NCBI GenBank assembly: GCA_023425025.1
Contig: JAFADG010000053.1
Coordinates: 1-16,523 of the forward strand
Source: Bacillota bacterium
GTDB lineage: Bacteria > Bacillota > Clostridia > Christensenellales > Aristaeellaceae
DNA length: 16,523 nucleotides
Direction of reading: 5' to 3'
The notes under the pieces were generated by a model that saw only the letters and a program-made list of their open reading frames with translations, ran no database searches and was not told where the DNA came from. Position numbers and translations under genes: made by a program. Within the stretch, counting starts at the first letter, position 1; each line of letters begins with the position of its first letter. Shown here in pieces: positions 7,918 to 15,415 of this stretch.

Positions 7918-8769
7918 ATGAAATGGAGCCGCACTTCCGCGATCACGGACATCTCTTTTCTATTGCTCCTGGGCCTCGTATTCGTGTGCATCATCTTTGT
8001 CGCGGGGGATTCGCAAAACCTGGGCGTGAACGTAGGCCTGTTGTGCGTGGCCACGGCGCTGGCCATATTCACCTACTTCACCTCCCTGACGGCGGGCCTG
8101 GTGGCCAGCATCATCCTCATTTTCGGCTATGTTTCTTATGTGATCTACATGTCCCTGACCAGGGGAACGGCGGTGCAAACCTACACCTATTTCTGGGTGG
8201 TTTGGACGCCGCTGTTCACCAGCTGCATCGCCGTGTTCGGCCAGCAGGTGAACAGGCTGCACGAAAACCTCTCCAAGCTGGATTCGCAGATACAGGAACT
8301 GGTGACCATCGACATGAACACCCGGCTCAAAAACCTGCGGGCCTTCGACCTGGAAGGCGTCATCTATATGCGTATCGCCACCCGCTACAACATGCACCTG
8401 ACACTGCTGTTGTGGGAGCTGCGCTATCCCAGGGAGCTGGAGCTGATCCTGGGCAAGGCGCGCATGGATGAACTGGTGGGGCGCATTTCCGACACCATCA
8501 GCAGCTCCCTGCGCACGGAGGATGCCGTATACCTGCTGGACGACAAGCCCTACCAGTGGGGCACGCTGATCTTCACCAACGCCATGTCCCACGAAGTGGT
8601 GGTGGAGCGGGTGCGCAAGAATATACAGGTTTTGGAACTGGAGGATGTGGACAAGCGCCGCCGCCCCAATTTTGAAATGCGGGTGGGCGTGGCGGAGTTC
8701 ACGCCGGAGATCAATTCCTCGCTGCAGTTGTTAGATAAGGCAAAGAAGCAGATGGAGTATGATGTGTAA
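7918..8769 (+). CDS. Membrane protein with degenerate GGDEF domain, likely cyclic-di-GMP receptor (PssE-like)
   Basis: 283 residues, last gene of the operon. The start ATG follows AAGGAGGAA and lies three bases after the previous stop. Four membrane helices (about 11-29, 34-53, 57-79, 89-107) lead through a short helical linker (108-128) into a GGDEF-fold domain that begins IDMNTRLKNLRAF (131-143), the counterpart of DxLTGLxNRR. The catalytic signature is lost: DDKPY (208-212) stands where GGDEF should be. The inhibitory-site motif RxxD is kept as RTED (199-202), with the usual five-residue spacing (AVYLL). Such domains usually cannot make cyclic di-GMP but can bind it. Listeria PssE is described as working this way. 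It probably replaces the missing PilZ domain of the synthase, acting at the cytoplasmic face. The enzyme that makes the signal is not in this window. Confidence 0.88.
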   Translation: MKWSRTSAITDISFLLLLGLVFVCIIFVAGDSQNLGVNVGLLCVATALAIFTYFTSLTAGLVASIILIFGYVSYVIYMSLTRGTAVQTYTYFWVVWTPLFTSCIAVFGQQVNRLHENLSKLDSQIQELVTIDMNTRLKNLRAFDLEGVIYMRIATRYNMHLTLLLWELRYPRELELILGKARMDELVGRISDTISSSLRTEDAVYLLDDKPYQWGTLIFTNAMSHEVVVERVRKNIQVLELEDVDKRRRPNFEMRVGVAEFTPEINSSLQLLDKAKKQMEYDV

Positions 8770-8770
8770 G

Positions 8771-8809
8771 CTCGAAAAAGTGGCGTTGCCACTTTTTCGA
8801 GTCTGCACC
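8771..8809 (+). terminator. Rho-independent terminator of the EPS operon
   Basis: A perfect 14-base inverted repeat starts two bases after the last stop codon: CTCGAAAAAGTGGC (8771-8784) and GCCACTTTTTCGAG (8788-8801), loop GTT. The core GTGGC/GCCAC stem is followed by TTTTT, which pairs with AAAAA on the 5' side, so it could also work on the other strand. Confidence 0.85.
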
Positions 8810-8833
8810 CTTTCTCTGTAGCCCTACGCACCG

Positions 8834-8869
8834 ACCGGCGCTTTGCCTGGCCGGTGTCTTTTCTTTATT
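8834..8869 (+). terminator. Second, tandem terminator
   Basis: ACCGGC (8834-8839) pairs with GCCGGT (8850-8855) across a ten-base loop and is followed by the T-rich run GTCTTTTCTTTATT. It lies 32 bases after the first terminator, giving the operon a backup stop. The stem is short, so it is weaker than the first. Confidence 0.55.
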
Positions 8870-8917
8870 AAGAGCGACGAAGAGACCGCAGCCCACAGGA
8901 GAAACGTGCACATTCGT

Positions 8918-8938
8918 TAAAATGACACTGTCATTTTA
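8918..8938. repeat. 21-base palindrome, operator-like or small hairpin
   Basis: TAAAATGACA (8918-8927) and TGTCATTTTA (8929-8938) are perfect inverted copies around a single central C. The odd-length dyad with ten-base arms resembles a regulator binding site. As RNA it could form only a short A/U-rich hairpin. No recognised promoter lies beside it. Confidence 0.5.
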
Positions 8939-8947
8939 TGACGCAAA

Positions 8948-8978
8948 GAAAGGATACTTCATTACGAAGTATCCTTTC
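8948..8978. repeat. 13-base perfect stem-loop
   Basis: GAAAGGATACTTC (8948-8960) and GAAGTATCCTTTC (8966-8978) pair perfectly around the loop ATTAC. No T-run follows on either strand apart from the stem itself, so it is not a textbook terminator. It could be a bidirectional terminator, a small interspersed repeat or a processing hairpin. No second copy was seen in this window. Confidence 0.6.
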
Positions 8979-9185
8979 AGGGCCTGCGGATTGAAGAAAG
9001 CCTCCTTAAATCGGATAGGCTTTGCTTGCCGCAATCGAACGGGAGCATGCACAGCTTCTTTTCTCTCTCACATCCACACAGGCGCTTTCTGATTCCACGC
9101 TCTACATTGAAAAAAAGGAACGAAAGGCCTTCATGCACCGGTTCGAAATAATCCTTTGCGGATTATCTGCCCCAATGCTATCATA

Positions 9186-9229
9186 CCCCGCAGCCATCAG
9201 AATATGCGTGGCCGCGGGGCTCATTTTTT
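9186..9229 (+). terminator. Terminator-like hairpin with T6 tract
   Basis: CCCCGC (9186-9191) pairs with GCGGGG (9214-9219). After one mismatch, GCCA (9193-9196) pairs with TGGC (9209-9212), leaving a 12-base loop. CTCA and then TTTTTT (9224-9229) follow. No gene directly upstream needs it, since the EPS operon ended about 420 bases earlier, so it might end a small unannotated transcript or shield the helicase gene from read-through. Confidence 0.55.
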
Positions 9230-9349
9230 CGGTGGGTTTCCAATTGGAAGCACGGTTGCTTTGTAAGGCCTGTGCGCAAAATGAAATGGATTCGTTTATG
9301 CGGCAGGAAAACAGACTTGCGGGCAGAATAAATTAAGGATAGCGCGTTT

Positions 9350-9363
9350 TTTGGACGTCCAAA
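9350..9363. promoter_or_regulatory. Perfect 14-base palindrome before the helicase gene
   Basis: TTTGGACGTCCAAA is a perfect palindrome 31 bases upstream of the helicase start codon. A weak promoter may overlap it: TTGGAC (9351-9356) as -35 and TATCGG (9374-9379) as a poor -10 at 17 bases. A repressor bound here would block that promoter. It does not match the Bacillus-type LexA box I would have expected for repair genes. Confidence 0.4.
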
Positions 9364-9394
9364 TATTTGCAATTATCGGGAGCGTGAACGTACG

Positions 9395-12300
9395 ATGTCT
9401 CAAGGCCCCCAGCGATTAAGGCAGTTGGCAGGGGAAGATGAATTTGGCGCCGGCAGCCTTTTATATCAGCGGGGCGGCGTGCGGCCCTTATCCTCCGGGT
9501 CGGAATCGCTGCGTTTTATAGTAGCCGGAACGCCAAGGCGGGAAGTCACGTTAAAAGCCGACGCCCCGGCTTTGTGTACCTGCGAAGCATATGAACGGAC
9601 AGGCGCCTGCCGCCATGTGGTGGCGGCTACGCTGATGGCCAGGGAAACAGGCGCCTGGAAGGATATTGAAAAGCGCAAGGCCGCTTTGGGCGGGCCGCTG
9701 CTTTTAAAAGCCATGGAAGGGGCGCTGCCTGAAGCGGGCACCGTCCGCATGGAGATCACCCTCATGCTGGAGCGGGACTCCGGCGGCCAGCCGTCCCTTC
9801 GGGTCGGCATCCGGGTCGGCGAGGACCGGCTGTATGTGGTCCGGCATCTGCCCCAATTCCTGGATGCCATTGACCAGCAAACCTCCCTGCCCTTTGGCAA
9901 GGGCTTTGTGTTCCATCCGGAATGGATGCATTTCACTCCCCGCGAGAACAGCGTACTGGATATTTTGCGGGCCCTTTGCCAGGCGCAAAAGGAAGTGGGC
10001 GTCACCCAGCACGGCATGGAAGCCCGCACCATGCGCCTGCCGCCCCGGTTTGCGCTGGCGCTTTTGAACCAGCTCAAGCATATGCCCTTCCGCATGGCGG
10101 TGGGCGGCGTGGCCTACCATGTGGCCCAGGTGCAGGAGATGGAGATTCCCCTTGGCTACCATGTCACAGGCAGCGCAAGGAGCATATCCATCACGGCCCA
10201 GGTGCCGGTGGAATGGATGCCTCTTACCCCCGACTGTGCCTATGTGTGGATGAGCGGCGAAGTGGTTGCTCTGGGCAAAATGCAGCAGAGCGTGGCCGCG
10301 GTGCTTTTTGCCCAGGAGGATGAAGGAACCGCCGTCTTTGACTTTGCCGGCAGGGAAGCGCCAAGGGTCATCAGCGAGCTGGTGCCCTGGCTGCAGCTGA
10401 CCGGCGTAGTGGAACTGGATGCGGTGCTGCAAAGGCAGATCGTGCGCACGCCCTTAAAGGCCAAGCTCTACCTGGACAGGGTCGGCCAGGAGGTCGTGGC
10501 CCGCACCGTATTCGCCTATGGTCCCCATGAAATCGATCCCTTTGCTGCCCCCAATCCGGAGGCGGCAGCGGGCGAACCGCGCCTGCTCATGCGCGACGCC
10601 AGTGCCGAGCGGGCCGTGCTGGATGAATTGGCCAACGCCGGCTTCCACGTGCGCAAGGGCCGGGTGTATTTAAGCGGCCAGGAAAACATATTCCAATTCG
10701 TATCAGAAGGCGTGCACCGGCTGATGACGCTGTGCGAGATCTTCGCCAGCCAGGATTTCCGCCGCATGTCGCCGCGCCGGCCCAAGTTCCAGGGCAGCAT
10801 GAAGGTGTCCGGCGGCCAGCTCATTCTGGAGTTTTCGGAAGACGGCCAAATCAGCCCGGAGATATTGTCCATTTTGCAGGCGCTGCATTTGCGGCGCAAA
10901 TACTTCCGGCTCAAGGACGGTTCCTTCCTGGATCTGAGCGCCATGGACCAGTGGCAGGATGCCGCCGACCTGCTGGTGGAAAGCGCCCAGGCGGAAAACA
11001 TCGATATGGCCACCGGAAGCACGCTGTCCCTGGCGGCCTGCCGCACCGCGTACCTGCACGCGCTATTGGCGGAAAAAAACCTGCCCATCACGGCGGATGA
11101 CAGCGTACGCGATACGGTGTCCGCCCTGACAGCACCGGAAACGAAGACCGCCGAACCCTGCCCCGCGCCGCTGGGAAAGATGCTGCGCCCCTATCAGGAG
11201 CGGGGCTTTTACTGGCTGCAGTCGCTGCATAAGCTGAAAATGGGCGGCGTTCTGGCGGATGATATGGGCCTTGGAAAAACCATACAGGTCATCGCGCTTT
11301 TATGGTGGATGGCAAAGCAGGAAGAAAAGCGCCTGCCCAGCATCGTGGTGACGCCCACCTCCCTGTGCTACAACTGGCAGGCGGAGCTCAAGCGCTTTGC
11401 CCCCGGCCTGTCCGTGGTGCTTTTATCCGGCAGCCAGGCGGCCCGGGCCGCGCAGATCGAGGAGATCAGGGAAAACGGCAAGGCGGATGTGGTCATCACC
11501 TCCTATCCCCTGATCCGCAGGGACATTTCGCTTTTGTGCGATATGGATTTCCGCTTCGCCATACTGGATGAGGCCCAGCACATCAAAAACGCCGCCAGCG
11601 TCGGCGCGGTGGCCGTCAAGCAGCTGCGGGCCCAGACGCGGCTGGCGCTGACCGGCACGCCCATGGAGAACAACACGGGCGAACTGTGGTCCATTTTCGA
11701 TTTTGTGCTGCCGGGGTATCTGCTCAACTACGCCAGGTTCATCCGCCAGCACGGCGACGGCCGGAACATCGAGGCCCTGCGGCAAAAGATACGGCCTTTC
11801 CTTCTGCGCCGCCTGAAAAAGGATGTGCTGACCGAACTGCCCGACAAGCTGGAAACCATGCTCATGGCCGAAATGACCCTGGAGCAAAACAGGGTCTACC
11901 AGGCGGCGCTTTTGCGCCTGCGCAGCCGGGTGGACGATCTTTTGCGCACCAAGGGCATCAACAGGGGCCGCACCGAGGTCCTGGCCGCCATTACGGAGCT
12001 GCGGCAAATCTGCTGCCATCCAGCCCTGTGCCTGCCGGATTATTCGGGGGCCAGCGGCAAGCTGGATCTGCTGCTGGAGATTTTGCCGGGGGCGCTGGAA
12101 ACAGGCCGCCGGGTGCTGCTGTTCTCCCAATTCACCAGCATGCTCAAAATCCTGCGCCGTCATCTGGAAGCGGAGGGCATCACCTGCCTGTACCTGGATG
12201 GCGAAACGCCGCCGCAAAAGCGCCTGGAGCTGGCCGACAGCTTCAACGGCGGCGAGGGGCAGGTATTCCTGATTTCCCTGAAAGCCGGGGGCACGGGCTT

Positions 12301-12562
12301 GAACCTCACCGGTGCGGACATGGTGATCCATTACGATCCCTGGTGGAACCCCGCCGCGGAGGACCAGGCCACCGACCGGGCCCACCGCATCGGCCAGACA
12401 CGCAAGGTGGAGGTGATTCGCCTGATCACCCATCTGAGCATCGAGGAGCAGGTGGCCCGCCTGGGCAAAAAGAAACGGGCCCTGTTTGACCAATTGATCA
12501 CCGCCGGCGAGGAAATGCCCACCCAGCTTTCCGAGGCGGATATCCGGGCACTGTTTGCCTGA
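9395..12562 (+). CDS. SNF2-family helicase with N-terminal SWIM zinc finger
   Basis: 1055 residues, a usual length for bacterial SWIM-SNF2 proteins. The N-terminus holds a SWIM zinc finger, C61-x-C63-x8-C72-x-H74, thought to bind DNA or protein. A long middle region (about 100-580) corresponds to the SNF2-associated domain. The ATPase motor follows: DDMGLGKTIQ (Walker A K628, T629), LDEAQH (D725-Q728), TGTPMENN (motif III), then the second lobe with LLFSQFTSML, SLKAGGTGLNLT and RAHRIGQ (995-1001, motif VI). All key motor residues are present. SNF2 proteins are ATP-driven double-strand DNA translocases that move or strip proteins; the bacterial role of this subgroup is poorly known. The ATG at 9395 has only a weak GGGAG about 12 bases upstream, so translation may be low. 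It is followed after 45 bases by an SRAP repair gene. Confidence 0.93.
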   Translation: MSQGPQRLRQLAGEDEFGAGSLLYQRGGVRPLSSGSESLRFIVAGTPRREVTLKADAPALCTCEAYERTGACRHVVAATLMARETGAWKDIEKRKAALGGPLLLKAMEGALPEAGTVRMEITLMLERDSGGQPSLRVGIRVGEDRLYVVRHLPQFLDAIDQQTSLPFGKGFVFHPEWMHFTPRENSVLDILRALCQAQKEVGVTQHGMEARTMRLPPRFALALLNQLKHMPFRMAVGGVAYHVAQVQEMEIPLGYHVTGSARSISITAQVPVEWMPLTPDCAYVWMSGEVVALGKMQQSVAAVLFAQEDEGTAVFDFAGREAPRVISELVPWLQLTGVVELDAVLQRQIVRTPLKAKLYLDRVGQEVVARTVFAYGPHEIDPFAAPNPEAAAGEPRLLMRDASAERAVLDELANAGFHVRKGRVYLSGQENIFQFVSEGVHRLMTLCEIFASQDFRRMSPRRPKFQGSMKVSGGQLILEFSEDGQISPEILSILQALHLRRKYFRLKDGSFLDLSAMDQWQDAADLLVESAQAENIDMATGSTLSLAACRTAYLHALLAEKNLPITADDSVRDTVSALTAPETKTAEPCPAPLGKMLRPYQERGFYWLQSLHKLKMGGVLADDMGLGKTIQVIALLWWMAKQEEKRLPSIVVTPTSLCYNWQAELKRFAPGLSVVLLSGSQAARAAQIEEIRENGKADVVITSYPLIRRDISLLCDMDFRFAILDEAQHIKNAASVGAVAVKQLRAQTRLALTGTPMENNTGELWSIFDFVLPGYLLNYARFIRQHGDGRNIEALRQKIRPFLLRRLKKDVLTELPDKLETMLMAEMTLEQNRVYQAALLRLRSRVDDLLRTKGINRGRTEVLAAITELRQICCHPALCLPDYSGASGKLDLLLEILPGALETGRRVLLFSQFTSMLKILRRHLEAEGITCLYLDGETPPQKRLELADSFNGGEGQVFLISLKAGGTGLNLTGADMVIHYDPWWNPAAEDQATDRAHRIGQTRKVEVIRLITHLSIEEQVARLGKKKRALFDQLITAGEEMPTQLSEADIRALFA

Positions 12563-12607
12563 CGTTGCATTTTCACGCGAAAGGGACGGATGCGGGGAGG
12601 CGTCGAT

Positions 12608-13201
12608 ATGTGCGGAAGATACTATCTCATGCTGGATGCAGACGATCCCGAAATGCGGGCCATTCTGGAAAAACTGGAAGGGATGGCGTTCATGCCTGGC
12701 GAAATCTTTCCCGGGCAGATGGCGCCTGTGCTTTTGCCCGACGAAAAGGGCGGCTATACGGCGCGGCTGATGCAGTGGGGGTTCCCCCATTGGGAAAAAA
12801 AGCAGGCCATCATCAACGCCAGGCAGGAAACGGTGGCGCTTTCGCCCTTCTTCCGTCCCTCCTTTCTGGCCGGACGCTGCATGATCCCCGCCAACTGGTT
12901 TTTTGAGTGGCGCCATTCGCCCCTTGGCAAAAAGACAAAGGACAAGATGGCCATTGCCCTGCAAAAAAGCCGGATGATGTATATGGCCGGGGTCTACAAA
13001 AAGCTGGAGGACGGCCGGGAAGTGTTCACTGTGCTCACCCGCCCGGCAGATAAGCAGGTGCGGCCCATCCATGACAGGATGCCGGTGATGCTTACGGAAG
13101 AAGACCAGAGAAAAGCCTATCTTTCCGGCCCCGCGGAGGCCTTTGTGCTGCTGACGAATTTGATAGACCCACCCCTTGACATTACGCCGGCGGGCAAGTA
13201 G
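12608..13201 (+). CDS. SRAP-domain protein (YedK/HMCES family) that protects abasic DNA sites
   Basis: 197 residues. The family cross-links covalently to abasic sites in single-stranded DNA through the N-terminal amine and side chain of Cys2, once the first Met is removed. This fixes the start at the ATG of MCGRYY (12608); GGGGAGG precedes it by seven bases, and an in-frame ATG at 12590 would bury the Cys. The conserved active-site set is complete: C2, N70 in NARQET, E100 in NWFFEW, and H155 in IHDRMPV, matching C2, N75, E105 and H160 of YedK as I recall. The gene lies 45 bases after the SNF2 helicase and 43 bases before a DUF1015 gene, all on the plus strand, so co-transcription is likely. 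The old name 'SOS response-associated peptidase' reflects frequent SOS context; no LexA box was seen. Confidence 0.95.
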   Translation: MCGRYYLMLDADDPEMRAILEKLEGMAFMPGEIFPGQMAPVLLPDEKGGYTARLMQWGFPHWEKKQAIINARQETVALSPFFRPSFLAGRCMIPANWFFEWRHSPLGKKTKDKMAIALQKSRMMYMAGVYKKLEDGREVFTVLTRPADKQVRPIHDRMPVMLTEEDQRKAYLSGPAEAFVLLTNLIDPPLDITPAGK

Positions 13202-13244
13202 CACGACATATCTTTACTGCATTGATACGAAACGAGGTGCCTTC

Positions 13245-14522
13245 ATGGAGCAAAAGTGGAAGGATGTTGCCATCGCGCCTGCGGCCATACTGCTGCCGGC
13301 GCCGACTGTGGCTCTTTCCGCCTGGGCGGTGGTGGCCTGCGACCAGTATACCTCCCAGCCGGAATATTGGCGGTCCGTGGAGGAAGCGGTCGGGGATCAG
13401 CCTTCCACGCTGCGCATCACACTGCCCGAAATCCATCTTGGGCAAAGCGATACGCGCGTTCCTGCCATCCATAAGGCTATGAAAAGCTACCTGGAAAAAG
13501 GCATCCTGCGGGAGGCTGTCTCAAACGGCTTTGTTTTGACGGAGCGGACGACGGACAGCGGTTCCCGGCTGGGACTTGTAGCCGCTGTGGACCTTGACAG
13601 CTATGACTTTGACAAAGGGTCCCGCTCCATGGTCAGGGCTACGGAAGGAACCATTCTTTCCCGCATTCCCCCCAGGCTGAAGGTGCGGGAAAACGCGCCG
13701 CTGGAAAGCCCCCATGTGCTTTTATTGCTGGATGATATCCAAAAAACGGTGATCGAGCCTTTGCATGCGCTGCGTTATACCCTTGCGCCCTTGTATGATG
13801 TGGACTTGATGGTGTCGGGTGGTCACCTAAGGGGCTGGGCAGTAACGGAGCCTGCGCATTTGGACGGCGTGTATGCTGCGCTCAAAGCGCTCAAGCATAA
13901 GCTGCCCGAGGATAATCCCCTTTTGATGGCCGTTGGGGACGGAAACCATTCCCTGGCCACCGCCAAAACCCATTGGGAGAATGTGAAGGGATCACTGTCC
14001 ACAAACGAAGCGCAATCCCATCCCGCCAGGTTCGCCCTGGTGGAGATCGAAAACATACATGATGAAGCGCTTCACTTTCATCCCATTCACCGCGTTGTTT
14101 TTAACGCGGAGGGTGACGCGCTTTTAAAGGCCTGGGCAGCCTATTGTGCAGAACGCGGCATGGCGCTTTCTGATGTGGAACCTGTGCCCGGCGGCCATAT
14201 ATTCACCGTGCTGTTTTGCGGTCAGGAGAAAAAAGTTGCCGTCCATCACCCGCAATCTTCCCTTCCGGTAGGCACGCTGCAAAAATTCCTGGATGATTAT
14301 TTGAGTTGCCATCCGGAGGCGGAGATTGACTATATCCACGGCGATGATACAGTGAAAAGCCTGTGCCGGCAGCCGAAGACCGTGGGCTTTCTGGTGCCCG
14401 GCCTTGACAAGTCGGCGCTGTTGCCGGCCGTCCGGCAGGATGGCTCGCTGCCCCGCAAGACCTTTTCCATGGGCGAGGCCCACGAAAAGCGGTATTACAT
14501 GGAGTGCCGGAAAATTCTGTAG
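13245..14522 (+). CDS. DUF1015 family protein of unknown function
   Basis: 425 residues. The ATG at 13245 follows GAGGTG by five bases; an in-frame GTG/ATG-type extension upstream would run into the SRAP gene. Features typical of DUF1015 are seen: CDQYTSQPEYW (32-42), the segment ATEGTILSRIPPR (132-144), and GDGNHS (231-236), the family's most recognisable motif. No signal peptide or membrane helix is visible, so it should be cytosolic. The family is widespread in Clostridia and is often found near serine-biosynthesis genes; none is present here. The biochemical activity is unknown to me. Its place between a DNA-repair protein and a flavoprotein gives no clear hint. Confidence 0.85.
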   Translation: MEQKWKDVAIAPAAILLPAPTVALSAWAVVACDQYTSQPEYWRSVEEAVGDQPSTLRITLPEIHLGQSDTRVPAIHKAMKSYLEKGILREAVSNGFVLTERTTDSGSRLGLVAAVDLDSYDFDKGSRSMVRATEGTILSRIPPRLKVRENAPLESPHVLLLLDDIQKTVIEPLHALRYTLAPLYDVDLMVSGGHLRGWAVTEPAHLDGVYAALKALKHKLPEDNPLLMAVGDGNHSLATAKTHWENVKGSLSTNEAQSHPARFALVEIENIHDEALHFHPIHRVVFNAEGDALLKAWAAYCAERGMALSDVEPVPGGHIFTVLFCGQEKKVAVHHPQSSLPVGTLQKFLDDYLSCHPEAEIDYIHGDDTVKSLCRQPKTVGFLVPGLDKSALLPAVRQDGSLPRKTFSMGEAHEKRYYMECRKIL

Positions 14523-14563
14523 CGCTTTTTCCTGCCGGATGCGGTACGCAAGAGGTGAACGCC

Positions 14564-15358
14564 ATGAAAATCCTGTCCATTGTCAGCAGCTTCCGCATGG
14601 AGGGCAACACCGGCCGGATCGCGGCGCTGATGGAAGCGCAGCTGAAAAAGGAGGCCGCCCGGCGGGGAATCGGCCTTTCCATTGAACGCGTTTCCCTTGG
14701 CCATACGGACATTCAGATTTGCAGGGGATGCAGGCTGTGCTTTGACCGGGGCGAAGACAAATGCCCCTTGAAGGATGACCTGCTTTCCATCCGGGACAGG
14801 ATGCTGGCGGCAGACGGATATCTGATTGCCAGCCCCGTGTACGTGGAGGATGTGAACGGCATTCTGAAAAACTGGATCGACCGCCTGGCGTTTGTTTGCC
14901 ACCGGCCGGCGCTTATGGGAAAATGCGCCTTTTTGCTGACCACCTCCGGCGGCGGCGCTTCCAACCACGCACTGCGGACCATGGCCGCGGCGTTCAATGG
15001 ATGGGGCGGACGGGTGGCGGGAAGGACAAACTTCCGTTCCGGCGCGCTGGCGGCAAAGGAAGAATTGCAGGCGAAGGATGAAAAACAAATCCGCCGGTCG
15101 GCGGATGTATTCCTGAAAAGCTTAACGCGAGGCGCTGATTTTGATCCAAGCTGGTATTCGCTGATTGCCTTCCGTATTCAGCAGCTTAGCTGGTTAAGGC
15201 CGGGTTATCAGGAGAAATGCCCTTACGACTATGCTTATTGGAACGGCAAGGGATGGCTTAAAAAGGACTGTACGTACTACATACCCCTGAAAAGGGGAAT
15301 ATGGAAGGTGCGCGCCGCCCGCCTGCTGGCCGGCAGGCTCGCGAAGCTTTTTATATAG
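14564..15358 (+). CDS. Iron-sulfur-flavoprotein-like NAD(P)H:FMN reductase family protein
   Basis: 264 residues. The ATG at 14564 follows AGAGGTG by about six bases. The flavodoxin-like fold opens with MKILSIVSSFRMEGNTGRIA, where the S8-T16 stretch is the expected FMN phosphate loop. SPVYVEDVNGILKNWIDR (90-107) is the second flavin-contact region. Between them a compact cysteine cluster, C53-x2-C56-x2-C59-x7-C67, matches the CX2CX2CX4-7C pattern that holds a 4Fe-4S cluster in methanogen iron-sulfur flavoproteins. The C-terminal part (about 190-264) is longer than in short Isf proteins and is rich in Trp, Tyr and basic residues; I do not recognise it. A redox or electron-transfer role is likely, with unknown partners. 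It closes the helicase-SRAP-DUF1015 cluster and is followed by a terminator. Confidence 0.83.
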   Translation: MKILSIVSSFRMEGNTGRIAALMEAQLKKEAARRGIGLSIERVSLGHTDIQICRGCRLCFDRGEDKCPLKDDLLSIRDRMLAADGYLIASPVYVEDVNGILKNWIDRLAFVCHRPALMGKCAFLLTTSGGGASNHALRTMAAAFNGWGGRVAGRTNFRSGALAAKEELQAKDEKQIRRSADVFLKSLTRGADFDPSWYSLIAFRIQQLSWLRPGYQEKCPYDYAYWNGKGWLKKDCTYYIPLKRGIWKVRAARLLAGRLAKLFI

Positions 15359-15377
15359 CGGATATTGGGCGGATCAG

Positions 15378-15415
15378 GCATGCCGGAAGATATCACCCGG
15401 CATGCTCTTTATTTT
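15378..15415 (+). terminator. Rho-independent terminator of the second plus-strand cluster
   Basis: GCATGCCGG (15378-15386) pairs perfectly with CCGGCATGC (15397-15405) around a ten-base loop and is followed by TCTTTATTTT. It lies 19 bases after the flavoprotein stop, between converging genes. On the minus strand no T-run follows, so it mainly serves the plus-strand cluster. The T-rich tail overlaps the stop codon of the opposing pseudouridine synthase gene. Confidence 0.82.

Larger units (their letters stand above)
8770..9394. other. 625-base gap rich in hairpins, no convincing gene
   Basis: The gap holds the two operon terminators, two further strong dyads (8918-8938 and 8948-8978), a loose 7-base stem (AAAGCCT 8997-9003, AGGCTTT 9017-9023), another (ATAATCC/GGATTAT around 9148-9166), a third terminator-like hairpin (9186-9229) and a palindrome at 9350-9363. 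Open frames exist, including one of 104 codons at 9022-9336, but it has a TTG start, no ribosome binding site, no recognisable content and a terminator-like hairpin inside. I cannot match the stretch to a known RNA family. Confidence 0.5.

Noticed and set aside
9022..9336. 104-codon open frame in the gap before the helicase gene
   Set aside because: TTG start without a ribosome binding site, no recognisable protein content, and a terminator-like hairpin (9186-9229) inside it.
13176..13204. Perfect -35 TTGACA (13176-13181) at the end of the SRAP gene as promoter for DUF1015
   Set aside because: The best -10 at 17 bases is TAGCAC, a poor match; it lies in coding sequence and may be chance.
11423..13204. 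593-codon minus-strand frame opposite the helicase and SRAP genes
   Set aside because: It is a shadow of GC-rich coding sequence; its low-complexity His/Gln/Gly-rich content matches no protein family.
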